Shown here: one piece after another, positions 34,384 through 44,224 of the stretch
Position numbering within the stretch: position 1 is the first letter of the stretch
Layout: every line of letters starts with the position of its first letter
Origin: an uncultured Bacilli bacterium
Lineage (GTDB): Bacteria; Bacillota_I; Bacilli_A; RFN20; CAG-826
Assembly: GCA_944327845.1 (NCBI GenBank)
Contig: CALVHN010000001.1
Location: 197,149 to 261,148, forward strand
Length of the DNA: 64,000 nt
Direction: 5' to 3'
Notes under the pieces: generated by a model
What the model was told of the DNA's origin: nothing
Database searches by the model: none
The model's input: only the letters and a program-made list of their open reading frames with translations
Position numbers and translations under genes: made by a program

Positions 34384-35655
34384 ATGGATTTTAAGGAACA
34401 TTTATTAAAGTATTTACCTAGTGATTTTGTTGATGAATTATTAATTTCATTAGAAAAACCTAGAACTAATTCTTTAATTTTAAATACAAATAAAATAAAA
34501 GAAGAAGAATTCATTAATATGTTTCCTAACATTCAAAAGAATGAAAATTTATATAATTCTTATTCATACGATAAAAATATTTATCCTTTTGGTAAATCAT
34601 ATTTATTTGATAATGGAGCCTATTATATTATTGATAAATCAAGTCAATTAACTACATCTTTTTTAGAAGTTAATGATAATGATTTAATTTTAGACCTTTG
34701 TGCTGCTCCAGGTGGTAAAACTATTTCTTTAGCTCTTAAATATCCTAACGCTAACATTATTTCTAATGATCTATCCTTACAAAGAGCCTTAACTTTATCA
34801 TCAAATATTGAAAAACTTGGTCTAAGTAATGTTTATGTTATAAATAATGATTTTTCAAAAATATATAAAAATTTTCCTGAAACTTTTGATTCGATTATAC
34901 TTGATGCTCCATGTTCAGGAAGTGCAATGTTTAGAAAATCCACAGAAATGAAAAATGATTGGAACTATAAAAAAGTTTTAGCTTTTTCTAAAATTCAACA
35001 AGAATTACTTGAAATAGCATTTTTTATGTTGAAACCTGGTGGATTTTTAGTATATTCAACTTGTTCTTTTTCTTATGAAGAAGATGATGAAAATATACTA
35101 AATTTTCTAAAAAAACATAAGAACTGCAAGGTTTTTGCTTTAAAAGACGACAAAACTTTTTATCATACACAAGAACTTAAAGAAGGAATCCACTTGTTTC
35201 CAAATTTATTTGATGGCGAAGGTCAATTTATTTGTTATTTAAAAAAAGATGGTAATATAACTAACAATTTAACTAAAAATAATCCAAAAACAACATTTAA
35301 ATCTTATCCAATCAATTTAAATTATATTGAAGAAAATAAAGGAATTTATTATGGATATAATTTAAATTTTAATTTTAAAAACATGCATTTAATAAGAAAA
35401 GGACTTCTCATAGGTGAAGAAAATAAAGGAATATTTAAACCTTCATTTCACTTAGCTCATTATTTATCATGTACAAATACAATTTCTCTTAATGAAGAGG
35501 AATTTAAAAAATATATTCATGGAGATGAAATAAGCAAAAACTTAAATTTAAAAAATGATTACTATATCGTTAGTTATAAAAATCTAAACTTAGGATTTAT
35601 AAAATATACAAATGGAAAACTTAAAAATTTATATCCTAAAGGTCTAAGACACTAA
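34384..35655 (+). CDS. rRNA cytosine-C5 methyltransferase (RsmB/RsmF-like)
   Basis: A 423-residue NOL1/NOP2/Sun-type methyltransferase. The SAM domain has LDLCAAPGGKTISLA (about 104-118). The two catalytic cysteines are in DAPCSGSAMFRK (about 175-186) and VYSTCSFSYEE. The C-terminal part (about 300-423) resembles the RsmF PUA-like extension (LIRKGLLIGEENKG). The target is likely 16S m5C, but which position cannot be told by sequence alone. No ribosome site is visible. Its stop codon overlaps that of plsC on the other strand (CTAA). Confidence 0.88.
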   Translation: MDFKEHLLKYLPSDFVDELLISLEKPRTNSLILNTNKIKEEEFINMFPNIQKNENLYNSYSYDKNIYPFGKSYLFDNGAYYIIDKSSQLTTSFLEVNDNDLILDLCAAPGGKTISLALKYPNANIISNDLSLQRALTLSSNIEKLGLSNVYVINNDFSKIYKNFPETFDSIILDAPCSGSAMFRKSTEMKNDWNYKKVLAFSKIQQELLEIAFFMLKPGGFLVYSTCSFSYEEDDENILNFLKKHKNCKVFALKDDKTFYHTQELKEGIHLFPNLFDGEGQFICYLKKDGNITNNLTKNNPKTTFKSYPINLNYIEENKGIYYGYNLNFNFKNMHLIRKGLLIGEENKGIFKPSFHLAHYLSCTNTISLNEEEFKKYIHGDEISKNLNLKNDYYIVSYKNLNLGFIKYTNGKLKNLYPKGLRH

Positions 35656-36425
35656 TTTTTAATTTTATTTATTTTATTGTATTCAGCTTCGTTTAATGGC
35701 CTAACTTCATTTATATTTTCTTTTATTAAATTTTCAGCATATTCAGCAATTTCATTAGTTGTTTTATTTTGATAAAAATCATAATTTATTTTTTCAATAA
35801 AATTAAAATTAATTGGATAATATTTTCCTTTATCTTTTATATCTAAAACTTTTGGACAGCCAACAACTGAACAAATATATATCGGTTTTTTAAGTTTAAA
35901 AGCAGGTCTAAAAGAACCATGATGAAATGTTTTCATATTATAGTCTTGACTTCTTGTTCCTTCAGGAAAAATAACATAATCTCGATTTTTTTCTTCTAAA
36001 TTTTTTTGAACACGCATAAAACATTTTAGTTGTTGCTTTAAATCTTCTCGATCAAGAAATTCACCTTCTAATATTTTTACTATTCTTCCAACTAAGACCA
36101 TTTTTTTAGTTTCTTTTTTAGCAACAATTGAAAATGGTCTTTTTGCGATTGCAATAAATACTAATGGATCAATAAAAGAAATGTGATTACAAACATAAAT
36201 TAAACTTTCAGTATTTTTTAAATTTTCTGAATATTCTTCATAATTATTGACTTTAATTTTTACTCCAAATGCATTTAAGATTTTTCGAACAATTTTTTGA
36301 ACTTTATTAAATCGTTTTTCAAAAGAATATTTTGTTGGATTCAATGAATAACGTAAAATCCAAGTAAAATAATCAAAAATTAAAGGAAAAAGTACTTTAA
36401 TAACAACTTTAAAATATTTCCACAT
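35652..36425 (-). CDS. plsC: 1-acylglycerol-3-phosphate acyltransferase
   Basis: Membrane-bound acyltransferase that makes phosphatidic acid. It has 257 residues, an N-terminal hydrophobic segment, NHISFIDPLVF (H-x4-D catalytic motif, about 82-92), the SIVAKKET segment, and FPEGTRSQD (motif III, about 154-162). It follows pulA by two bases and acpS/ftsK further upstream, so this is a four-gene operon (ftsK-acpS-pulA-plsC). The link of plsC and acpS is lipid synthesis; pulA is unrelated in pathway. Confidence 0.92.
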   Translation of the reverse strand: MWKYFKVVIKVLFPLIFDYFTWILRYSLNPTKYSFEKRFNKVQKIVRKILNAFGVKIKVNNYEEYSENLKNTESLIYVCNHISFIDPLVFIAIAKRPFSIVAKKETKKMVLVGRIVKILEGEFLDREDLKQQLKCFMRVQKNLEEKNRDYVIFPEGTRSQDYNMKTFHHGSFRPAFKLKKPIYICSVVGCPKVLDIKDKGKYYPINFNFIEKINYDFYQNKTTNEIAEYAENLIKENINEVRPLNEAEYNKINKIKN

Positions 36426-36427
36426 GT

Positions 36428-38575
36428 TTAGTCCTCAACTTTCTTTTTCATTAACACATTTAACTCATGAGGTCCAAGAATAAAACTTCGAGTATAAATG
36501 CTACTATTTAAATTAGCTCCAGCATTTGCAACAACAACACGATAATAATCTTCTAATGTTATAGGTATACTATTAAATGTTGGATTAATTGCAATAATAA
36601 TATTTTCATATTCATGACTATTTAAATTAATATAAATTAATACCCCACCATTTGATAAATCAATGAAATCAACATTCTTTTCAATTTCCTCATTCTTTAT
36701 TAAATTATATTTAAATATTTTATTTTTAAAATTCAATATTGATTTAAAATAACTTACTAATTCTTGTCGTTTATCAAAAATTTTCCAATTAAATTTATTA
36801 ATTTCATCCCCCTTATTATATGAATTATCGCATCCATTTTTACTTAATCCAATTTCTTGACCAGCATGATAAAAGCTAATACCATAGCTAAAAGCAATAA
36901 TTGCATTAATCGCTTTAATCGTATCAAAGATATCTTCATCTTTTATATTATTTCCAAAACAAGCTAAAATTCTATCATATAAAGTTCGATTATCATGACA
37001 TTCAGCATAGTTAATTGATTGATTTACCGATAAAAATCTAGGTGAATAGCAATAATTTAAACTGGATCCAAGAAAAGAAAATTTAAATCCTTCTCTATAA
37101 GAAGTATCACCTAAAAAATATCCTCCATCATTACCTTCGTTTTTTCCACGAACAATATCTCTAAAAGTGTCATTAAAAAAAGCAAAATCAGGAGTTTTAA
37201 AAGAATTATAAATTGTTGTTTTTTCACTATTTAAAAGCTCAGTATTCATGTCCCAACCTTCTCCATAAATCATACAATCTGGACGAATTGCTCGACATGT
37301 ACTTAAAACTTGTCGCATTGTTTCAATATCAATTATTCCCATTAAATCAAATCTATAGCCATCAATTCCATATTCTTCCATCCAGAATTTACAAGCATCA
37401 ATAATCAGCTTTCTTACCATTGGTCTTTTTGTATCTAAATCATTTCCACAATATGATCCGTTAGATAAAGTTCCATTTTTTCTTTTTCTAAAATAATATC
37501 CAGGAACAATTTTTTCAAAACTTGAGAACTGTTCTTCATAAACATGATTAAAAACAACATCCATATTTACTTTTATTCCAACTTTATGAAGCTCTGAAAT
37601 CATCGTTTTTAACTCAATAATTCTTGAATAAGGATCATTAGGATTAGTTGAATAGCTTCCTTCTGGGACAAAATATTGCTGAGGATCATAACCCCAGTTA
37701 TATGTATTTTTAATATTTAATTCATCAGTTGTTTTAAAATCAAAAATAGGTAAAACTTGAATGTGGGTTATTCCTAAATCTTTTAAATAATCAAAACCAC
37801 AAGGATTATTTCCATTTGTTTTTGTATTTTTCTCTACTAAACCAAGATATTTTCCTTTATTTATAATATTAGTTGAATCATCAATTGTGAAATCTCTTAT
37901 ACTTAATTCATAAATTATCGCATCAGAATATCTTAATAAATGTGGTAATTTACCGTTATTAAGGTCAATTTTTGTTTTATTAAAATCGATAACAACACTA
38001 TCCTTACCATTAGCGGTTGAGGCTTTGCCATATGGATCAGTTGAAATAACAGAAATTCCATTATTTGTTACGCGATATCGATATTTATATCCATCAAAAT
38101 CACCTTTTAAAGTAAGAGAATAAACTCCATTTTTTCCTCTTTTTAAAGGAAAAGTTTTAAAAGTTTCAGAGCTTTCTTTTCTAATTAAAATAACAACCTT
38201 ACTTGCAAGAGGAGCCCATAATTTAAAAGTAGTTTCATTTTTATTATAGGTAAATCCTAAATCATTCCCGTTATAATAATATAAACGATCAAAATTAGGA
38301 AAATTTAAAGCATCTTCAACAATTAATGGAGTGATTCCATAATCTTTAATGACAACAGAATAAGAATTACCTAATACAATAGGTTCTTTGGTCTTACACT
38401 CAAAAATAACTAAACCATTTAAAAATGATTGTCTAGAAATAGTTAAAGCTTGATATTTAGTTTCATTAATTATTAAATTAATTGGACTATCAATAGGTTT
38501 TTGATAATTTGAAAAAACACAAACATTTATTGTATTTTCATCCCTTAATCTTGCACCAAAATATGTATCACGCAT
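36428..38575 (-). CDS. pulA: Type I pullulanase
   Basis: GH13 debranching enzyme that hydrolyses alpha-1,6 links in pullulan, glycogen and starch. It has 715 residues with no signal peptide, so it is cytosolic and likely acts on glycogen or imported maltodextrins. An N-terminal beta domain and CBM48 (about 105-200) precede the barrel. Conserved regions: YNWGYDPQQYFVPEGSYS, DVVFNHV, GYRFDLMGI (Asp nucleophile), IYGEGWDM (Glu acid/base), and AECHDN (transition-state Asp). YNWGYDP marks type I pullulanase rather than glycogen-branching or isoamylase types. It overlaps the acpS end by eight bases. Confidence 0.95.
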   Translation of the reverse strand: MRDTYFGARLRDENTINVCVFSNYQKPIDSPINLIINETKYQALTISRQSFLNGLVIFECKTKEPIVLGNSYSVVIKDYGITPLIVEDALNFPNFDRLYYYNGNDLGFTYNKNETTFKLWAPLASKVVILIRKESSETFKTFPLKRGKNGVYSLTLKGDFDGYKYRYRVTNNGISVISTDPYGKASTANGKDSVVIDFNKTKIDLNNGKLPHLLRYSDAIIYELSIRDFTIDDSTNIINKGKYLGLVEKNTKTNGNNPCGFDYLKDLGITHIQVLPIFDFKTTDELNIKNTYNWGYDPQQYFVPEGSYSTNPNDPYSRIIELKTMISELHKVGIKVNMDVVFNHVYEEQFSSFEKIVPGYYFRKRKNGTLSNGSYCGNDLDTKRPMVRKLIIDACKFWMEEYGIDGYRFDLMGIIDIETMRQVLSTCRAIRPDCMIYGEGWDMNTELLNSEKTTIYNSFKTPDFAFFNDTFRDIVRGKNEGNDGGYFLGDTSYREGFKFSFLGSSLNYCYSPRFLSVNQSINYAECHDNRTLYDRILACFGNNIKDEDIFDTIKAINAIIAFSYGISFYHAGQEIGLSKNGCDNSYNKGDEINKFNWKIFDKRQELVSYFKSILNFKNKIFKYNLIKNEEIEKNVDFIDLSNGGVLIYINLNSHEYENIIIAINPTFNSIPITLEDYYRVVVANAGANLNSSIYTRSFILGPHELNVLMKKKVED

Positions 38576-38885
38576 TTAACACGACTCCTATACAATATTC
38601 ATCTTCATGAGATAATGAACAAGGATATTCTTTATTATCATATAAAATATGAATTGCACCGCTTTCTTCCTTGATAACATTAATTTCTTTCAACTCAATT
38701 TCTAAAATTCCTTTTTTAATCGATTTTAAAAAAGCTTCTTTTAAAGCGAATCTACTAGCAAGATATTGCATCTTATTAGCTGATTTTTCTAATTCAAATA
38801 ATTCTTTATTAGAAAGAATTTTTTTTGATAATTTATCAACACTTTTAAAACGACTAATTTTTACTAAATCTACGCCTATATTCAT
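38568..38885 (-). CDS. acpS: Holo-ACP synthase
   Basis: Transfers 4'-phosphopantetheine from CoA to acyl carrier protein. It has 105 residues, slightly short of the usual 115-125. MNIGVDLVKISRF carries the first metal-binding Asp, and LASRFALKEAFLKSIKKG the second motif (Glu-x3-Lys). The C-terminal SLSHEDEYCIGVVL is typical. It lies between ftsK and pulA with GAGGA before the ATG. Its substrate is presumably the AcpP encoded at 57557-57778. Confidence 0.93.
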   Translation of the reverse strand: MNIGVDLVKISRFKSVDKLSKKILSNKELFELEKSANKMQYLASRFALKEAFLKSIKKGILEIELKEINVIKEESGAIHILYDNKEYPCSLSHEDEYCIGVVLNA

Positions 38886-38888
38886 CTT

Positions 38889-41807
38889 TTATTCCTCATC
38901 AGGATTAACGTAGCGATCTAATTTAGTATCTTCACCACTAAGTACAGTTTCCCCAGTTGAATAAGGTTTAGAATGAATCAATACTTTAGTTCCACGCGAA
39001 TCATTATTTTGTGGGTTATCATCGATAATTCCATCTTTTTGCAATTGAATAAATATTTTACCAGCACGATTAAATCCAACATTAAAGATACGAGTAATTT
39101 TAGAAATTGAAAAATATTCCATGCTCATCGCTAAATTCTTAACTTTTTCATAAAGTTCATCATTAAAAGAATCTCTTCTAGCTTGTAAATCGTTTGGATC
39201 AAGTTTAGTTTCTTCTTTTAATTCGTCTTTTAAATCTACAAATTCTTTAACGTAATCTGAATCATATCGAGATTTTATATATTCAACAACATTTTTAATC
39301 TCTCTTGCTTCAACAAAAGCACCTTGCACACGAGCACAACCTGTTGTTGAAATTAAAGGTGACTTAATAAGCATATCACCATTTCCAAGCAATCTTTCAG
39401 CACCTCCAACATCAATGACATTTTGTGAATCAGTAGAATTACCACAAAGTAAAGCAACTCTTGTAGGAAGATTAGCTTTTATAACACCAGTTATAATTGA
39501 AGTACGTGGAGCTTGAGTAGCAATAATTAAATGTATTCCACATGCTCTAGCTTTTTGAGCAATCGATAAAACAGGTTCACTAACCTTTTTATAGCCTTCA
39601 ACAAGATTAGAATATTCATCGATAACAACGACAATATAAGGTAATTTTTTTAATCTATGAGCTGGAGCATAATCTCGATTATATTCTTTAATATCTGTTG
39701 TTTCGCTATCCTCAAAAAGACGATAACGATTTTCCATTATTTCTACAATTTTTAATAATCCATTATAAGCTTCAATCGCTTCGGTACATATTGGACCTAA
39801 AAGATGTGGAATATCTTTATATTTTGTAAATTCAACTCTTTTTGGATCAATAATAAATAAACGTAAATCCTCTGGAGAATTTCTCATAATCATAGTCATA
39901 ATCATTGTTTGCATAAAAACAGACTTACCACTACCGGTAGTTCCAGCGATTAATAAATGAGGGAATTCTCTTAAATCAGCAGTGATATAATTGCCAGAAA
40001 TATCTTTTCCAAAAGGAATTAACAATCCATTATATTTTTTACGATCTAATGTTGGTAAATGTTCAAATACATCTTTAAAATCAACAATGCTTCCTTTTTC
40101 ATTTTGAATTTCAATACCACTTGTATTTTTGCCAGGAACAATTCTTTCAAATCTAACTTTAACACCAGATAATCTAACGCCTAAATCTTCAACATAATTA
40201 TTAAAACGAGAAACTTGTGTATTTTCATCAACTTTTAAATCATATCTTGTAACAGATGGACCAATTGTAAAAGAGACAACATGTGCCCCAAAATTAAAAT
40301 CTCGACAAAGTTTATTAATTATTTCACTTCTTTCATTAGCAATTCTTCGATTTAAATCATCATTTTTTGCATTTTGTCTTTCTAAAAGAAGACTAGAAGG
40401 TGGATAGTCATAATTTGTAACTTTTGAAACTATATCATTATTTCGATCATCAATATTTTCTTTTTTTAAAGTCGAAGACAAAGTATTTTTATTTTGACTA
40501 ACATAATCTTCACCACGAACAACACCAGAATTCATATCATAAAAATTAATTGATCGTCCAGTATTAATGTTTTGTTGAACAGGATTTTCTTCTTGCTTAA
40601 CAAAGAAAGTATTTGAATTATTAAAAGATTTAGCCTCTTGAATTATATTATTTTCATCTGTTTTATTAGCTAATTCGCTATTAAAAATACGATTTTTTAA
40701 AGGTTCATCATTATAAGTTTCTTTATGATAAAGATTAGAATTACTCTCTTTAACTAAATTAGATGAAGTAAAAATTTCATTTTTAGTAGCTCTATTATTG
40801 TTAGTTTCTTCTTTATAATAAGAATTATTGATACTGTTATTAATGCTTCTTGAATCAGATGAATAATTATTTTGCACTTTATTTAAATTTGTTTCTTGTA
40901 CAACTTGATTATTATTTTTAAATAAAGCACTATCATAAATTGCTTTTTTAAGTCCGCCATCAATACTTTGATTAGGAGAATAAATAGGTTTTTCATTATA
41001 GAATGAATTATTAGAATTAGTATTATTCGAAGAAATAAAAGGTTTTTGTTCTACTTTATCATTGATTTCTGTTCTTGTTACACTAAATGCATTATTATCA
41101 TTTAAATTTATGTTTGTTTTATGAAAAATTTCATTTTCAGGAACACTTTCAAAAACAGGATCATCATTAGAGACATTTTTATATTCATTTATATCAATAA
41201 TTTGAGCATCAGTTTTTTCTTTTAAATTCTTGTTATAACTTTTAATTAAATTAAAGAAACGAACAAATATTTTTAAAAATGTAAAAATAAATCCTAAACA
41301 AATTAAAGCTGAACCAATAACATTGCTTCCAATATATGTCATTCCAGTATTAATTATTGCAACTAAAATAAGTCCAATTAACCCACAATTTTGTGAAAAA
41401 TCAACTAAAGGAAAGTTCTCACTAATTGAAATTCCTTGAAGAAAATTTTCGTAAAAATTCCCATCATTAAATGTTAAATAACTATTTTCTGTTAAAAACA
41501 TTGAATTGGTAATAATTATAATTACACCTAATGCCATAAAAATAAGACCTAAAATTACAAAATTAAAGCTTATTTTATTTTTATTCCAATGAAAAATTAA
41601 TGATAAACCAAAAAGGAAAAATATTACATAAAAGACATAAGAAAAAATTCCACCTACAAGAAATGAAATACACCAAGTTATAAAATTTGAAACAATACCA
41701 TAATTTAATGCGCCAAAGATGGAAAATAAGCAAATGAAAACACCACCACAAACGCGAATTAGATCTTTTATTTTGAAATTTCCTAAATAATTTAAGTCAT
41801 TATTCAT
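38889..41807 (-). CDS. ftsK: DNA translocase FtsK/SpoIIIE
   Basis: Septal DNA pump that clears chromosome ends during division. About 972 residues. Four or five N-terminal membrane helices (up to about residue 190) are followed by a long Asn/Ser-rich linker (about 200-460). The motor has LIAGTTGSGKSVFMQT (Walker A) and YIVVVIDEYSNLV (Walker B), and the C-terminal gamma winged helix is SISKITRIFNVGFNRAGKIF. I start at the ATG 41807 (MNNDLNYLG) instead of the extended frame to 41825. No ribosome site is visible. It is first of the ftsK-acpS-pulA-plsC run. Confidence 0.95.
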   Translation of the reverse strand: MNNDLNYLGNFKIKDLIRVCGGVFICLFSIFGALNYGIVSNFITWCISFLVGGIFSYVFYVIFFLFGLSLIFHWNKNKISFNFVILGLIFMALGVIIIITNSMFLTENSYLTFNDGNFYENFLQGISISENFPLVDFSQNCGLIGLILVAIINTGMTYIGSNVIGSALICLGFIFTFLKIFVRFFNLIKSYNKNLKEKTDAQIIDINEYKNVSNDDPVFESVPENEIFHKTNINLNDNNAFSVTRTEINDKVEQKPFISSNNTNSNNSFYNEKPIYSPNQSIDGGLKKAIYDSALFKNNNQVVQETNLNKVQNNYSSDSRSINNSINNSYYKEETNNNRATKNEIFTSSNLVKESNSNLYHKETYNDEPLKNRIFNSELANKTDENNIIQEAKSFNNSNTFFVKQEENPVQQNINTGRSINFYDMNSGVVRGEDYVSQNKNTLSSTLKKENIDDRNNDIVSKVTNYDYPPSSLLLERQNAKNDDLNRRIANERSEIINKLCRDFNFGAHVVSFTIGPSVTRYDLKVDENTQVSRFNNYVEDLGVRLSGVKVRFERIVPGKNTSGIEIQNEKGSIVDFKDVFEHLPTLDRKKYNGLLIPFGKDISGNYITADLREFPHLLIAGTTGSGKSVFMQTMIMTMIMRNSPEDLRLFIIDPKRVEFTKYKDIPHLLGPICTEAIEAYNGLLKIVEIMENRYRLFEDSETTDIKEYNRDYAPAHRLKKLPYIVVVIDEYSNLVEGYKKVSEPVLSIAQKARACGIHLIIATQAPRTSIITGVIKANLPTRVALLCGNSTDSQNVIDVGGAERLLGNGDMLIKSPLISTTGCARVQGAFVEAREIKNVVEYIKSRYDSDYVKEFVDLKDELKEETKLDPNDLQARRDSFNDELYEKVKNLAMSMEYFSISKITRIFNVGFNRAGKIFIQLQKDGIIDDNPQNNDSRGTKVLIHSKPYSTGETVLSGEDTKLDRYVNPDEE

Positions 41808-41876
41808 AACTAAAATTATAATCAAAAAATTAAATGTTTACTACAAAAAGAAAGCAAAAATAAGGTATTTTTTTAT

Positions 41877-43565
41877 TTATTCGACAATAATAACGTTAGG
41901 TTTAACGACCGGATTTCTATTATTATTTTTCAATAAAATTTTTGATAATTTAAAGGCGATTTGGTTTTCTAAAGAATCAACATCAAATGTTTTAGTCGTT
42001 TTAAGCCATTCCTCAACTTCATTAATGAAAAACTTAGTAATCTCTTTAAGTAAAGCATCAGCTTCTTTATCTTTTAAGAATAAAAATCCACGCATTTGAA
42101 CATCAGTTGAACAAACAATTTTTCTTAAACTTCTTGAAATTCCACAACCAATTACAACAACTCCATCTTCACTTAATCGACTTCTTTCATTAATAATTTC
42201 ATTAACAACGTCGCCAACTCCAATTCCATCAATCATGATGTCACTAACATCGACTTTGGAATCTAAATCATAGTCAATATTTGCTCCTTTTTCATCAATA
42301 TATAAACTTTGCCCATTATCAAGAAGAATAATATTACTATGAGTTAATCCAATATTCATATCATAAGCGATTCGAGCATTAGCAAGTAGATTAACATAAT
42401 AACCCTTAATTGGTAAATAATATTTTGGTTTAAGTAAGGATAAAAGCATTCTTAAATCTTCTTCATAAGCATGCATTTTATTGATCATTTTTGAAGTAAT
42501 ATATCTAACATCACATCCAGAGCGATATAAATCATCAACGACGGATGTAGCAATAACTTCAGTATTATCAGAAGCTGGGCAAGCGACAATAAACATATCA
42601 TCGCTTTGAATTTTTATTTGCTTCTCATCATTTTCTCTATTAGCTAAAAGTGAAATTTTTTCATAAATTTTTTCACCCTCATCTGCCATTAATATTACTA
42701 AATCTTGTTCTTTAATTCTTAATATATCATCAGTTGAAATTATATTTTTTGGATTAAAAAAGTCGTTTTTCCCGAGTGATCTAAGATTATAAATAAATTT
42801 CATCTGTTCATCATATAAAAATATTTTTTTATTAAATTCTTTACAAACAAGGAAAGCTTCATTTACTCGATATAAATTATCACTATTTAAAGCTAAAAAA
42901 ATTCGACCTTTAGCTTCTTTAAAATATTTAGTTAAAAAAGTAGATAATTTATGATTTGGAGCACAATATCCGCTCTTTGTAGAATTAAGAGATTCAGAAA
43001 GCAAAATTAAAGTTGGATGCTCGGCAATTTTACCTAAAGTATTTAAATCTAATTTAAAGTAGTTTGCATTAGCATATTCAACAATAAAATCACCTGAATA
43101 AACAATATTTCCTAAGTCAGTTCTTATTGAAAGTCCGAATGTTTCAGGAATTGAAGCACATGTAGAAAATAGATCGATTGTATGTCCTGCGATATTAATA
43201 GTATTTGGCAGTTCAACAACATTAAAAACATAGTCATTTTCTTGGTGATAATGCTGAGAAAAAGACTCAAGAAGCAATTTTGTTAATTTTGTACAATAAA
43301 TTGGTGCTTGTACTTCTTTATAAATATATGGAATTGCACCAAAAGAATTTTTCTTTCCTTTTGGTAAGATAAATGCTTTAACTCTTTCTTTATTTTCTTT
43401 TAAATATGAAAAATTTGAAATAATAAAATCGATACCAGGTGTGTTTTTAGTTGGAAACTTAATCCCTCCGCCAATTACGATTATATCTTTATTAATTTCA
43501 ATACAATATAAATCTCTTCCGTCTTCGTCAAGTCCACCTAACGCTAAAATTTTAATTTTGTCCAT
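41877..43565 (-). CDS. RNase J-like protein with lost catalytic site
   Basis: A 562-residue protein with the RNase J layout: a split metallo-beta-lactamase domain, beta-CASP domain (about 200-385) and C-terminal domain. The start ILALGGLDEDGRDLY fits the family. The metal motif HxHxDH is gone: residues 69-74 read KGKKNS in the place before FGAIPYIY. The third His region (usually NHSIPDS) is CASIPET, and the later HGEYR is KGYYV. Only the SGDF Asp is kept. Inference: a non-catalytic partner, like RNase J2 in staphylococci, which pairs with an active RNase J1 encoded elsewhere. GAGGA precedes the ATG. It sits just after yfcE-like and pnp, both RNA-degradation neighbours. Confidence 0.82.
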   Translation of the reverse strand: MDKIKILALGGLDEDGRDLYCIEINKDIIVIGGGIKFPTKNTPGIDFIISNFSYLKENKERVKAFILPKGKKNSFGAIPYIYKEVQAPIYCTKLTKLLLESFSQHYHQENDYVFNVVELPNTINIAGHTIDLFSTCASIPETFGLSIRTDLGNIVYSGDFIVEYANANYFKLDLNTLGKIAEHPTLILLSESLNSTKSGYCAPNHKLSTFLTKYFKEAKGRIFLALNSDNLYRVNEAFLVCKEFNKKIFLYDEQMKFIYNLRSLGKNDFFNPKNIISTDDILRIKEQDLVILMADEGEKIYEKISLLANRENDEKQIKIQSDDMFIVACPASDNTEVIATSVVDDLYRSGCDVRYITSKMINKMHAYEEDLRMLLSLLKPKYYLPIKGYYVNLLANARIAYDMNIGLTHSNIILLDNGQSLYIDEKGANIDYDLDSKVDVSDIMIDGIGVGDVVNEIINERSRLSEDGVVVIGCGISRSLRKIVCSTDVQMRGFLFLKDKEADALLKEITKFFINEVEEWLKTTKTFDVDSLENQIAFKLSKILLKNNNRNPVVKPNVIIVE

Positions 43566-43681
43566 CTACAATTTTCCTCATCAATAAAAACGAATTATAA
43601 AATATATTAAGAAATAAATCTTAAGTTATTAGTATTTTATACTATTTTTAATTAAACATATATTAAAAGTTTTTTACAATT

Positions 43682-44224
43682 TTAAAAATCAATCGATTTT
43701 AATAATTGATCATCTAAATTATATAAACAAATAGTTTTTAATTTAAAATCCATAATCATATATGTTTTTTCTTTGTTTACTTTAGGTAAACTCATACTGC
43801 CTGGATTTAAAACTAAATGATTATCAATTTTTTCTAATCGATAAACATGTGTATGACCGTATAAAAATATATCATTTTCTTTAAAATTAAATGAATTTTC
43901 ATCGTATAAATCACCATGTGTTAAAATTAAGCGGTGATTTTTTAAATTTAAAGTATATTTATTGTAAAACTTCTTTTTTAAAACAAATTCATCTACTCGA
44001 GAATCACAATTCCCTCGAATAAGTAAAAGCTTATTTTTAATTAATTCTAAATTTTTAAATACATCAATAGGATAATAATCAAGAGGTGGAATATTTCTTG
44101 CACCACTATATCCAATGTCCCCTAACAAAATTATTTTTTTAAAATTATATTCTTCATCTAAAGAAACTAGTTTTCGACTAGCTTCTTTAGAACCATGAAT
44201 GTCACTTGCGATTAAAAATTTCAT
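43682..44224 (-). CDS. YfcE/MJ0936-type metallophosphoesterase
   Basis: A 180-residue calcineurin-like phosphodiesterase. Metal-binding motifs are complete: ASDIHGS (7-13), LLGDIGYSG, RGNCD, THGDLYD, and YGHTHV near 122. The family hydrolyses bis(p-nitrophenyl) phosphate in vitro; the physiological substrate is uncertain. The start codon overlaps the pnp stop (TAATG), so it is coupled to pnp. Upstream of the RNase J-like gene. Confidence 0.9.
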   Translation of the reverse strand: MKFLIASDIHGSKEASRKLVSLDEEYNFKKIILLGDIGYSGARNIPPLDYYPIDVFKNLELIKNKLLLIRGNCDSRVDEFVLKKKFYNKYTLNLKNHRLILTHGDLYDENSFNFKENDIFLYGHTHVYRLEKIDNHLVLNPGSMSLPKVNKEKTYMIMDFKLKTICLYNLDDQLLKSIDF

